Positions 38,818 to 47,159 of a stretch of DNA of 48,128 nt are shown here, one piece after another. The DNA lies in NCBI GenBank assembly GCA_902542925.1, contig CACBWF010000003.1:1-48128 (forward strand), written 5' to 3'. The stretch comes from an uncultured Alphaproteobacteria bacterium (GTDB taxonomy: Bacteria; Pseudomonadota; Alphaproteobacteria; Methylaequorales; Methylaequoraceae). Position 1 is the stretch's first letter. Every line of letters begins with the position of its first letter. The translations under genes and the position numbers were made by a program. The notes under the pieces were generated by a model, which was not told the DNA's origin, did no database searches, and saw nothing but the letters and a program-made list of their open reading frames with translations.

Positions 38818-40272
38818 ATGCAAATAACACAGAACCTCAAATTAAAACAGAGTCAGTCATTGGTAATGACTCCTCAATTACAACAAGCTATAAAATTATT
38901 ACAACTAACAAATTTAGAGCTATGTGATTTAGTTAATAAAGAATTAGAGGAAAATCCTTTTCTTGAAGACAGCAAATTTGAAGAAAACAAAGGTGAGGTA
39001 GATCATGAAAATGAGACACATAACCTCGAAGACGAGTTTGTCAGTAAAGATGCAATGGATTCTGAAATAAAATCAGAAGCATATGATAATTGCTGGGATA
39101 AAGAATTAAATTGTAATAATAAATCACAAAATTATGAAACAATCGATGCTGGTTCTGTTGCTGAACAAACGGTTAGTGAGGAAATAACACTGAAGTCAGT
39201 TCTCACAGATCAAGCTAATTTAGAATTTGATAAAGATGATGAAAAATTTATTTCTCGAGTTTTGATTGATTATATTGATTCATCTGGTTGGATGACAAAA
39301 GATTTAAAAGAAATTTCTGAAATTATTGGATGCGAAGAAAATAAGGTTCAAACTATAGTTGATAGAATGAAAGATTTTGAACCCAGCGGTGTTTTTGCTC
39401 AAAATCTACAAGAATGTTTGACAATTCAATTAAAAGCAAAAGAATTATTTAATGATAAAATTAAAATACTACTAGAAAATTTTGATTTGTTAGCAGCCGG
39501 TGAAATTAAGACTATTTGTAAGCAAGGTAATTGTTCAAGAGAAGAGATTGCTAAAAATTTAGCTGTTATTCGACAAATGAACCCTAAACCAGGGAATATT
39601 TATGCTGCACCTGAAAATAATATTTTTCACCCAGATGTTATTGTAAAACGCAAAAATAATACTTGGGAAGTTGAATTAAATCAAAGTACACTGCCTAAAA
39701 TTGTAGTTAATGAAAATTACGCAAATCAATTAAACAATTTAAATTGTAGTCAGGGTGATAAAAAGTTTATTACAGAATCAATTGGATCTGCCAAATGGTT
39801 AGTTAAAGCAATTGAGCAAAGGAATATAACCACACTCAAAATTAGTAGTGAAATTGTTCAACAGCAAAAAGAGTTTTTTGAAAAAGGTTTATCATACTTA
39901 AAACCTATGATACTCAAAGATGTCGCAAAAAAGATTGGAATGCATGAAAGTACGGTAAGTCGAGTAACAAGTGCAAAACTTATGCTTACACCAAGAGGTA
40001 TATTTGATATGAAACACTTTTTTAGTGCATCAATTAATAGTACAGAAAAGGGTGAATCATATTCAGCGGCTTCAGTAAGAGAAACTCTCAAAAATTTGAT
40101 TTCAAGTGAACCGCTTAATCAGCCATTTAGTGATGAGGTAATTGTTTCAAAACTTCAGAAAGAGGGAATCAACCTTGCTAGGAGAACAGTTGCTAAATAC
40201 AGAGAATTAATGTGTATTCCATCATCAGCAGAGAGAAGAAAAATAATGAAAATTCAAAATATAGGCATTTAA
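38818..40272 (+). CDS. rpoN: RNA polymerase sigma-54 factor
   Basis: LKLKQSQSLVMTPQLQQAIKLLQLTNLEL; HESTVSRVTSAKLMLTPRGIFDMKHFF; RpoN box ARRTVAKYRE. Confidence 0.98.
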   Translation: MQITQNLKLKQSQSLVMTPQLQQAIKLLQLTNLELCDLVNKELEENPFLEDSKFEENKGEVDHENETHNLEDEFVSKDAMDSEIKSEAYDNCWDKELNCNNKSQNYETIDAGSVAEQTVSEEITLKSVLTDQANLEFDKDDEKFISRVLIDYIDSSGWMTKDLKEISEIIGCEENKVQTIVDRMKDFEPSGVFAQNLQECLTIQLKAKELFNDKIKILLENFDLLAAGEIKTICKQGNCSREEIAKNLAVIRQMNPKPGNIYAAPENNIFHPDVIVKRKNNTWEVELNQSTLPKIVVNENYANQLNNLNCSQGDKKFITESIGSAKWLVKAIEQRNITTLKISSEIVQQQKEFFEKGLSYLKPMILKDVAKKIGMHESTVSRVTSAKLMLTPRGIFDMKHFFSASINSTEKGESYSAASVRETLKNLISSEPLNQPFSDEVIVSKLQKEGINLARRTVAKYRELMCIPSSAERRKIMKIQNIGI

Positions 40273-40290
40273 TAAATATTAAATCAAATT

Positions 40291-40470
40291 TTAATTTATC
40301 ACGCTTTTAATTGTTTTGAAAACTTCAATGTTTTTGTCCATAAAATGTGAAACAGGATATATTTCTTTAAAAGATTCTTGTTCTTTATCATTAAAATATA
40401 CGATTTCAACAAATGGTGCACTGTTTAATTTTGTTTTATTTGAAAGTTTAATTTCTTTTAAATTATTCAT
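40291..40470 (-). CDS. small protein of 59 aa, unknown, sigma-54-driven
   Basis: MNNLKEIKLSNKTKLNSAPFVEIVYFNDKEQESFKEIYPVSHFMDKNIEVFKTIKSVIN with good SD (AGGAG); ORF-track start 40521 overlaps the promoter. Confidence 0.65.
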   Translation of the reverse strand: MNNLKEIKLSNKTKLNSAPFVEIVYFNDKEQESFKEIYPVSHFMDKNIEVFKTIKSVIN

Positions 40471-40494
40471 AATTATTCTCCTTTTGAGGAATAC

Positions 40495-40510
40495 TGCAGA
40501 TTTTATGCCA
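40495..40510 (-). promoter_or_regulatory. sigma-54 promoter of the 59-aa gene
   Basis: Minus strand TGGCATAAAATCTGCA; exact GG/GC spacing. Confidence 0.68.
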
Positions 40511-40542
40511 TAGATCAGCATAAAAAATAAAACTTATTTCAT

Positions 40543-41196
40543 TTATGAATTTTCTTCTTGGAGAATTTTTTTGAAATACATAATTTTTAAATCTGTTCTA
40601 CTTTTTACTTTTGATTTTTCTTTCTGTGATAAAATTTGTCTATCTTGTAAATCTTGATTATATCTACCTTCTCTATTTTTTTTCCAATGCTCATGGACTC
40701 TTTTTAAATAAACTTTCATTCTTATTGGATTTGACGAATGGTATCGTGATATTGCTAGGTTCCAACTTTTGTACTTCAAAAATAATTTTTTGAGAAATCT
40801 CCCTGCATAGTAGATATTTTCTTCTGGATCAATCATGTCTTTCAAATTTTTAAACATCCTACCATGATACCTATAATTTAATTGCATACACCCAATATCT
40901 ATATTTTGTTCATTCGAATAAATAGCTTTATCCAGATAATTGGTCATTTCTTTTTTTGAGTCAAAAAAAATTGATTTTCCATTAACGTTTAGTGACCAAG
41001 GCCAAGGTTGATAAATACCGTTTTTTGTAATTCCTGTCTCTGTAAATGAAATTGATGAAAGTAATTTATTTGGAATCTTAAACTCTTTTTCAACCTTGGA
41101 GGCAATAGTGTAGCAATCATCCAACTTTTGAGCATTAGTATTATTTAATACAATCAAATTAAATATTAGGATTATTGGGATTGAATAAAAATTCAT
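40543..41196 (-). CDS. secreted lytic transglycosylase (SLT domain)
   Basis: Signal peptide; LLSSISFTETGI, NIDIGCMQLNYRYHG, DPEENIYYAGRFLKKL, WNLAISRYHSS. Confidence 0.85.
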   Translation of the reverse strand: MNFYSIPIILIFNLIVLNNTNAQKLDDCYTIASKVEKEFKIPNKLLSSISFTETGITKNGIYQPWPWSLNVNGKSIFFDSKKEMTNYLDKAIYSNEQNIDIGCMQLNYRYHGRMFKNLKDMIDPEENIYYAGRFLKKLFLKYKSWNLAISRYHSSNPIRMKVYLKRVHEHWKKNREGRYNQDLQDRQILSQKEKSKVKSRTDLKIMYFKKILQEENS

Positions 41197-41206
41197 TCAA
41201 TATTTT

Positions 41207-41222
41207 TGCAATTACAGTGCCA
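41207..41222 (-). promoter_or_regulatory. sigma-54 promoter of the lytic transglycosylase
   Basis: Minus strand TGGCACTGTAATTGCA, consensus-grade. Confidence 0.85.
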
Positions 41223-41229
41223 CTTAAAA

Positions 41230-42570
41230 TTAGTCTTTAAGAATCGAACTGCTTAAAAGATTTCTTCCTATGGAAATAAAATTGTAAGGATTAATATGTT
41301 TTTTATTAACAATAATTTCGTAATGTAAATGGGCTCCAACAGCTCTTCCAGTTGCTCCCATTTTACCAACTATTTCTCCTTCCTTAACTTGAGTACCTTT
41401 TTTAACAAGAATTTTGTGGAGATGCCCATACAAAGTCTCAATACCATGTTTATGTTTAATTTTAATTGTTTTTCCAAATGACCCATTTCTTCCAGAAAAT
41501 ATTACAGTACCATTTGCAGAAGCTCGAACCTCTTCTTGCCAAGTACCAGCCATATCTATACCTTTATGCATTTGTCTTATTTTTGTTTTTGGATGAGTTC
41601 TTAACCCGTAAGGGCTTGAAACATAATAATACTGCATTGGTGGTTTAAGTGGTAAATAGACAATAGCATCTTTTAAATTTTCCAGAAACTGAAATCTTGC
41701 TGTAACAGAATTTATTAACTCTGATTCGTTATTATTATCGAGCTCTTTTTTTAAAATTGAATCTATTTCTTTAAGATTAATATTATCTGGACTAAGTTTT
41801 AAAGTTTTAAAAACATTGAGTAACTCCATAATTTCAAGATCAATTTTGCGAGTAAACTGTGTAATTTTTGTTTTGTTGTTACGAGGTGCTGAAAATGGCA
41901 GCACTGGCAATGAATTATAATTTCTCTTTAAAATTTCTTTTTTAATTTCTCTTTCATTTAAATTTGAATTTTGTTTTTCACTGATTCTTTTGTTGGACTC
42001 TTCAATTGGAACCATTTCAGGACTAGCTAAACTTACAAATTCATCAAATACAGATTCATCACTTAAAGAGACATTTGGATGAATTCCAAAATCAAATTCA
42101 TTAATAATATCTTTAAAATTTGAATATTTTTCAATAGCATAATTTTTAATTATTTCTAAATTTACGAAGTCGTCTTTTTTATCCTCAATATCAGCGATAA
42201 CTTTTTCTTTTTTAATAGTTGAATCAACTATACTTTCAGTAACAATGGCCTGCTCTGCCAAGTTTTTTAAAACCTCAACTTCAGATTTGGTAAATTGACT
42301 TGTTTGGTTTATCGAATTTTTGTAAAGCATTAAATGAGTAAATACATTAATTACACCAAAGAGTGCAAATTGTAATATTTTAAAAGCAACAAATATCGAT
42401 AACAAAAATCCTGAAATATAATGCTTGATATTAAATACAACTTCAATTGGACCCTTTTTTGTAAAAAAAAGAAACCTTCTTTCTTTAAGTATTTCTTGAA
42501 GATTTTTTGTGACATTCATTTCACCAAATCTTGGACTGGATTTTATTTGATCAATAAAGTTTCTCAGCAT
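41230..42570 (-). CDS. membrane-anchored M23 (LytM) peptidase
   Basis: SSPYGLRTHPKTKIRQMHKGIDMAG...GNGTVIFSGR-like region...GHLHKIL...GAHLHYEI: HxxxD and HxH motifs; N-terminal TM. Confidence 0.92.
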   Translation of the reverse strand: MLRNFIDQIKSSPRFGEMNVTKNLQEILKERRFLFFTKKGPIEVVFNIKHYISGFLLSIFVAFKILQFALFGVINVFTHLMLYKNSINQTSQFTKSEVEVLKNLAEQAIVTESIVDSTIKKEKVIADIEDKKDDFVNLEIIKNYAIEKYSNFKDIINEFDFGIHPNVSLSDESVFDEFVSLASPEMVPIEESNKRISEKQNSNLNEREIKKEILKRNYNSLPVLPFSAPRNNKTKITQFTRKIDLEIMELLNVFKTLKLSPDNINLKEIDSILKKELDNNNESELINSVTARFQFLENLKDAIVYLPLKPPMQYYYVSSPYGLRTHPKTKIRQMHKGIDMAGTWQEEVRASANGTVIFSGRNGSFGKTIKIKHKHGIETLYGHLHKILVKKGTQVKEGEIVGKMGATGRAVGAHLHYEIIVNKKHINPYNFISIGRNLLSSSILKD

Positions 42571-42582
42571 GATTGTTCTCCC

Positions 42583-43131
42583 TTATTTGAGATAGAGAAC
42601 TACAACTAGCATAATATTTGTTAATAATTGCATTAACATTATTAAAAGCATTAATTTCCAAGATATCGGGTTATTGATATTAAGACTAAATTGTGGGAAT
42701 TTTTCAGTAACTTTATCGAATTCAACTTTTTTATTTTGACTATCAACCGTATTTTTCAATTGATAGTTTTCAAAGGATTTTTTTGATTTAGTTTTTTCTT
42801 TTTGATTGATATTAATCGATGATTGCAAATTTTCATCATTTTTCTTTTCAATATTCTCATTTAATGACTCAACATTCTTAAAATTTGGTGAATTAACTTT
42901 TGATCCATCAAATTCAGTTTTTTTATTTTCAAGACTATCGGATTTTTTTAAAAAATTGTCGTTAGTATTTTTGTTTGAGGGTTTTAAATCTTTTTGATTT
43001 TCTAAATTGCCTTTTTTTAAAATAATTTTTTCATTTGGTTTTGAATTATCTTCAGAAGGAGAAGCACCATCATCAATTTGTGTTCTCATTCTTTCAATTC
43101 TTTGTCTAATATCTACTACTTGTTCAGCCAT
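42583..43131 (-). CDS. tail-anchored low-complexity protein, unknown
   Basis: VVDIRQRIERMRTQIDDG, K/N-rich middle, C-terminal TM (WKLMLLIMLMQLLTNIMLVVVLYLK). Confidence 0.65.
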   Translation of the reverse strand: MAEQVVDIRQRIERMRTQIDDGASPSEDNSKPNEKIILKKGNLENQKDLKPSNKNTNDNFLKKSDSLENKKTEFDGSKVNSPNFKNVESLNENIEKKNDENLQSSININQKEKTKSKKSFENYQLKNTVDSQNKKVEFDKVTEKFPQFSLNINNPISWKLMLLIMLMQLLTNIMLVVVLYLK

Positions 43132-43165
43132 AATAATTAATTAAACTTATCAAAAATGAATTCAA

Positions 43166-43181
43166 TGCATTTGTTGCGCCA
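43166..43181 (-). promoter_or_regulatory. sigma-54 promoter of the 43131/M23 operon
   Basis: Minus strand TGGCGCAACAAATGCA; exact spacing, one weaker position in -12. Confidence 0.62.
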
Positions 43182-43241
43182 AAACTAAAATTTTGATAAA
43201 GTTTTATTTGTTATAATAACTTATTCTGATAAGGTTACAAA

Positions 43242-43649
43242 ATGTTTTCTAAAGACGATAAAGAATCTTTTAAATCTTCCGATTCAAGTGTTATAGGTAC
43301 CGAAATGCAGATTAATGGTAACATAAAGTGTCAAGGTAGTCTTGTGATTAAGGGTACTGTCAAAGGTAACATCGAATGTGACGAAATTAGACTTTCTTCT
43401 GAAGGTGTTCTTAAGGGTTCTATTAAATCAAAAGATTCAGAAATTTCTGGCAAATTTGAAGGTAATATTTTTTCAGATACAATTGCTATTGGTTCAACTG
43501 CTAGTATCAAAGGTGGTATTAACTACAATAGAATGCAGGCAGAACCTGGAGCTAAACTGGAGGTTGACTTTCTTTTAGGTTTGGAAGAGAAAACAAAGGT
43601 TTCAAAAAAAACTAACTTAGCCAAGTCGTTAAAAACTATAAAAGGATAA
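43242..43649 (+). CDS. bactofilin 1
   Basis: GTEMQINGNIKCQGSLVIKGTVKGNIECDEIRLSSEGVLKGSIKSKDSEISGKFEGNI. Confidence 0.92.
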   Translation: MFSKDDKESFKSSDSSVIGTEMQINGNIKCQGSLVIKGTVKGNIECDEIRLSSEGVLKGSIKSKDSEISGKFEGNIFSDTIAIGSTASIKGGINYNRMQAEPGAKLEVDFLLGLEEKTKVSKKTNLAKSLKTIKG

Positions 43650-43656
43650 ATAAATT

Positions 43657-44043
43657 ATGTCAGAAAATCAGTCTATAATTGGTAAAGATGTACTCTTTAA
43701 AGGTAAAATTACCAATTCTAAAACAATTGAAATACATGGAAGAGTTGAAGCAGATATAAAATCTGAAAAGATAACCCTTGGTAAAACCGCAAATTATGAC
43801 GGTGGAATTCAGGCCGATTTGGTTGTAATATCTGGTAAATATCAAGGAAAGTTAAAAGCTGATTCTGTTTGGTTAACAGATTCTTCAGTAATTTCCGGTG
43901 AGATAAATTACAAATCTCTTCAAATGGATAGAGGTGCAGCCTTAAATTGCAGAGTTGTTCATAACTGGGATGAGAAAAAAATAAATAAAAGAAAAGATCA
44001 GAATTTTGAAGATGAAGGAACTGGAGAGTCAGATGAGAATTGA
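43657..44043 (+). CDS. bactofilin 2
   Basis: GKDVLFKGKITNSKTIEIHGRVEADIKSEKITLGKTANYDGGIQADLVVISGKYQGKL. Confidence 0.92.
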   Translation: MSENQSIIGKDVLFKGKITNSKTIEIHGRVEADIKSEKITLGKTANYDGGIQADLVVISGKYQGKLKADSVWLTDSSVISGEINYKSLQMDRGAALNCRVVHNWDEKKINKRKDQNFEDEGTGESDEN

Positions 44044-44064
44044 CAATCTTAAAAAAGGTGAATC

Positions 44065-44382
44065 ATGAGTGATTTGACTTACATAAACAAAGAATTAACA
44101 ATGGAAGGTACCCTGCAAGCAAAAGAAAGCCAAGTGGTGGTTGCTGGTAAGTTTAAAGGGAATATTACTGCAAAAACTGTAATCTTAGAATCAACGAGTA
44201 TTTTTGACGGAATATTAAATGCTGAACATTTAAAGATCGAGGGGCAGGCTTCTGGTGAAGTCACTGCTGAGTTCCTAGAAATAACTGGCTCTGGAAACTT
44301 TGACGGCAAGCTCAAAACTAACTCATTATCAGTTGACATGGGGGCAAAAGTCTCAGGTAATGTAGGGAGAATTACTGGTTAA
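44065..44382 (+). CDS. bactofilin 3
   Basis: NKELTMEGTLQAKESQVVVAGKFKGNITAKTVILESTSIFDGILNAEHLKIEGQASGEV. Confidence 0.92.
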   Translation: MSDLTYINKELTMEGTLQAKESQVVVAGKFKGNITAKTVILESTSIFDGILNAEHLKIEGQASGEVTAEFLEITGSGNFDGKLKTNSLSVDMGAKVSGNVGRITG

Positions 44383-44638
44383 TTTTTGATATTTCCTGAC
44401 TTTTAATACAATTCTCAAAAAATTCTAAACTTTTTTTTGAACCTTCAAGTTGTTGAAGCTTCATAGAGGAAAATCTTCCAGCAGCTAAAGCAACTGCCCA
44501 ACTGTCGTTGTAGTATTGTGAATATTGGTTTAAAACCTTTTCAATATCATCTCTTATAAAAATATACAATTTTTTTTTATATTCTTCAGAATGCTTTAGT
44601 TTATTTGGGAAATATATTATATTAGAATTAATTGACAT
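44372..44638 (-). CDS. small protein, unknown
   Basis: MSINSNIIYFPNKLKHSEEYKKKLYIFIRDDIEKVL...; start trimmed from the ORF track (44701), which runs into the divergent gene. Confidence 0.6.
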   Translation of the reverse strand: MSINSNIIYFPNKLKHSEEYKKKLYIFIRDDIEKVLNQYSQYYNDSWAVALAAGRFSSMKLQQLEGSKKSLEFFENCIKSQEISKINQ

Positions 44639-44673
44639 ATATTTAAAACGTCTTATTTTGAAATTGTTTAAAA

Positions 44674-45066
44674 ATGAAACAAAATAAAAATTCAAAAACA
44701 CCCCAACTACCTGTTAAACGGTCTGAAAACCCAATGGTTAAGGTTTCTAAACATGGGAATCCTCTAGATATTTCGGAGAAATTACAACATTTTAAAAATA
44801 GAGATGAAGTAAGGAAGTTCTTACCTGATATACTCGGAAGAGTATTAGCAAGGATTTGGATAGATTCCAATTTTAGAGAACAATTCTCAACAGATCCTCA
44901 AAAAACCCTAGAATTCAATGGAGTAATATTACCGGATGATATGACTATTGAATTTCAAAAACCAAATTCTGATAGGCCTAGAATTGTTGTTTATGAACAA
45001 AAACCTAATTCAAAATTTAAACTGAGAGTTCTTTACCTACAGTTAGTTATGATGGCTGGAAGGTGA
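44674..45066 (+). CDS. NHLP-leader/nitrile-hydratase-alpha-like protein
   Basis: LARIWIDSNFREQFSTDPQKTLEFNGVILPDDMTIEFQKPNSDRPRIVVYEQKP resembles the NHLP leader pattern. Confidence 0.6.
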   Translation: MKQNKNSKTPQLPVKRSENPMVKVSKHGNPLDISEKLQHFKNRDEVRKFLPDILGRVLARIWIDSNFREQFSTDPQKTLEFNGVILPDDMTIEFQKPNSDRPRIVVYEQKPNSKFKLRVLYLQLVMMAGR

Positions 45067-45692
45067 TTATAAAAATAATTTCTTTTTTACTATTTTTATT
45101 TCTATATTCTTCTATCTACTGCGCAGAAATTATTTCTGATGAAGAATACTACAATAAAGGAATAAATTTATACAAAAACGCTGAATTTGACGAAGCTTTT
45201 GTAATTTTTTTTAATCTAGCTCAAAAGGGAGAAAGAGATTCTCAATTTAATATTACTAACATGTACGAAGGTGGAGTAGGAACTACACAAAATTTTGTTG
45301 AAGCTCTTAAATGGTGTTGGTTATGTGCCCTTGGAGGTGAGAAAAAATGTTTTAAGAAAATCGAAAAATTGCTGACTAAAATTGATGATGAGTCTCTTGT
45401 GAAAATAAGTAAAGAAGTTGAAGCGTTCTTAGAAAAAAAGCTTTATGAAAAATCAGATATTAATTATTCATTAATGTTAGGATTTTGGTACGAAAAATTT
45501 TCTCCTGAGCAAAATATTGAAAAAGCTTATATGTGGTACTCTGTAGCTGTTACAGGAGGCTTGTACAAAGCAATGAAGAATAGAAATAATACAGGAGAGT
45601 CTTTACTGCCAGAAACTCTTATTGATCTTCAAAATAAAGCTAGTAAAATCTATTCAGAAATAAAATATTTTGGAAACACAAAGGATGAATAA
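45063..45692 (+). CDS. secreted Sel1-repeat protein
   Basis: Signal peptide; GERDSQFNITNMYEGGVGTTQNFVEALKWCWLCALGG; GTGA overlap upstream. Confidence 0.8.
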   Translation: MIIKIISFLLFLFLYSSIYCAEIISDEEYYNKGINLYKNAEFDEAFVIFFNLAQKGERDSQFNITNMYEGGVGTTQNFVEALKWCWLCALGGEKKCFKKIEKLLTKIDDESLVKISKEVEAFLEKKLYEKSDINYSLMLGFWYEKFSPEQNIEKAYMWYSVAVTGGLYKAMKNRNNTGESLLPETLIDLQNKASKIYSEIKYFGNTKDE

Positions 45693-45694
45693 TT

Positions 45695-45955
45695 ATGGAT
45701 TATAAAGTTCACTGGATTATTGACGGTATCATGAATGTGGATGCAAATTCAAAGGAAGATGCTGAAAAAATAGTGCAGGAAAAGTTGCAAAATTTTGTTA
45801 AAAATTCTGATGATTTGATGAATTTTTTCATTGCAAAATCTATACAAGGTCAAGCTTATCTTCCTAGTAATGAAGAAAACGAAAAAATTTTACAAAAGGG
45901 GGATGACAGTTTTAGCGATCTAAAAAAAAATGAAAGTAATCAAGATGATACCTAA
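45695..45955 (+). CDS. small conserved-looking protein, unknown
   Basis: VHWIIDGIMNVDANSKEDAEKIVQEKLQNFV...IQGQAYLPSNEE. Confidence 0.65.
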   Translation: MDYKVHWIIDGIMNVDANSKEDAEKIVQEKLQNFVKNSDDLMNFFIAKSIQGQAYLPSNEENEKILQKGDDSFSDLKKNESNQDDT

Positions 45956-46214
45956 TCTACTGATCTTATTTTCTTTATTAATACCAGATATGTCATTAGG
46001 AATAGGAAGAAAGTATGAGCCTGAGGAAGGAACCTTTGATAGAAGAAAAAGAATAGTAATTCAAAATAAATGTAGACTGGTCAAACAAACCCATGTCCCT
46101 GGTGATGTCGTTTGTGAATATCAATCTCAAAAAAGAAGCGATAAAAATAAACAAGTTTATCTTGGTTCACCTGGACAGGTCTGCTTGAGAGAAATAATTT
46201 GTCCTGTGAAATAA
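45930..46214 (+). CDS. small secreted four-Cys protein
   Basis: Signal peptide; Cys in KCRL, VCEY, VCLR, ICPVK. Confidence 0.65.
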   Translation: MKVIKMIPNLLILFSLLIPDMSLGIGRKYEPEEGTFDRRKRIVIQNKCRLVKQTHVPGDVVCEYQSQKRSDKNKQVYLGSPGQVCLREIICPVK

Positions 46215-46226
46215 TATAAATTTTAA

Positions 46227-47159
46227 ATGCAACAAGATAAATACCTGAAATTAAGAACCAGATGTTGGGAACTACTTGAACCCGGTTCTGAAAAAGATAG
46301 CTTTAGTAAAAAAGTTGATATTTTTCTATTATTACTAATTTCACTTAATGTTTTTTCGGTTATACTTGAAACAGTAGATCAACTTTACAACAAATATGAA
46401 AAGGTTTTTTTATACTTTGAGGTCTTCTCAGTTTTTATTTTCACTATAGAATATTTTCTACGTATATGGTCTTGTGTATCAGAAAAAAAATTTGGTAACA
46501 ACAATTTAAAAAAAAGGATAAGATTTGTTTTCACCTTTTCAGCAATTATTGATTTGATAGCAATATTACCTAGTCTTATTGCACTAATTTATCCTTCTGT
46601 TGATTTGAGGTTTATTAGAGCACTCAGAATTGTTCGATTACTAAAATTTTCAAGGTATTCTAGTTCAATTAATAGCTTGTTATCGGTTTTATGGGATCAG
46701 AGAAGATCATTTGGTGCAGCTTTTTTTATATTATTCATAGCTTTAATAATCGCTTCAAGTGGAATGTATTTGGTAGAAAAAGATGTCCAACCAGACAAAT
46801 TTGGTAGTATTCCAGATGCTATGTGGTGGGCAGTTGTAACATTAACCACTGTAGGATACGGTGATGTTACCCCGATTACCTCAGTAGGAAGAATTTTTGG
46901 CTCAATAATAATTATTTTGGGAATTGGAACTGTTGCACTCCCTTCTGGTATTTTAGCCGCTGCATTCTCAGATTTTCAAAGACGTAATCAAAAGAAATAT
47001 GAAGATAAACTCAAGGACATGTTATCTGACAATATAATTGATGATCTAGAAAGAGAGGAGTTAAAGAGACTTTCAGAGAGTCTTAATCTTTCGGAAGAAG
47101 ATATAAGCTCTATTGAAGGATCAAATAAAATTAATCAACCAACTGATCCTACAAAATGA
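46227..47159 (+). CDS. voltage-gated potassium channel (Kv-type)
   Basis: S4-like LRFIRALRIVRLLKFSRYS; selectivity filter TLTTVGYGDVTP. Confidence 0.93.
   Translation: MQQDKYLKLRTRCWELLEPGSEKDSFSKKVDIFLLLLISLNVFSVILETVDQLYNKYEKVFLYFEVFSVFIFTIEYFLRIWSCVSEKKFGNNNLKKRIRFVFTFSAIIDLIAILPSLIALIYPSVDLRFIRALRIVRLLKFSRYSSSINSLLSVLWDQRRSFGAAFFILFIALIIASSGMYLVEKDVQPDKFGSIPDAMWWAVVTLTTVGYGDVTPITSVGRIFGSIIIILGIGTVALPSGILAAAFSDFQRRNQKKYEDKLKDMLSDNIIDDLEREELKRLSESLNLSEEDISSIEGSNKINQPTDPTK

Noticed and set aside
40291-40470. Small gene after rpoN as hpf (ribosome hibernation factor)
   Set aside because: Opposite strand, too short, no HPF motif
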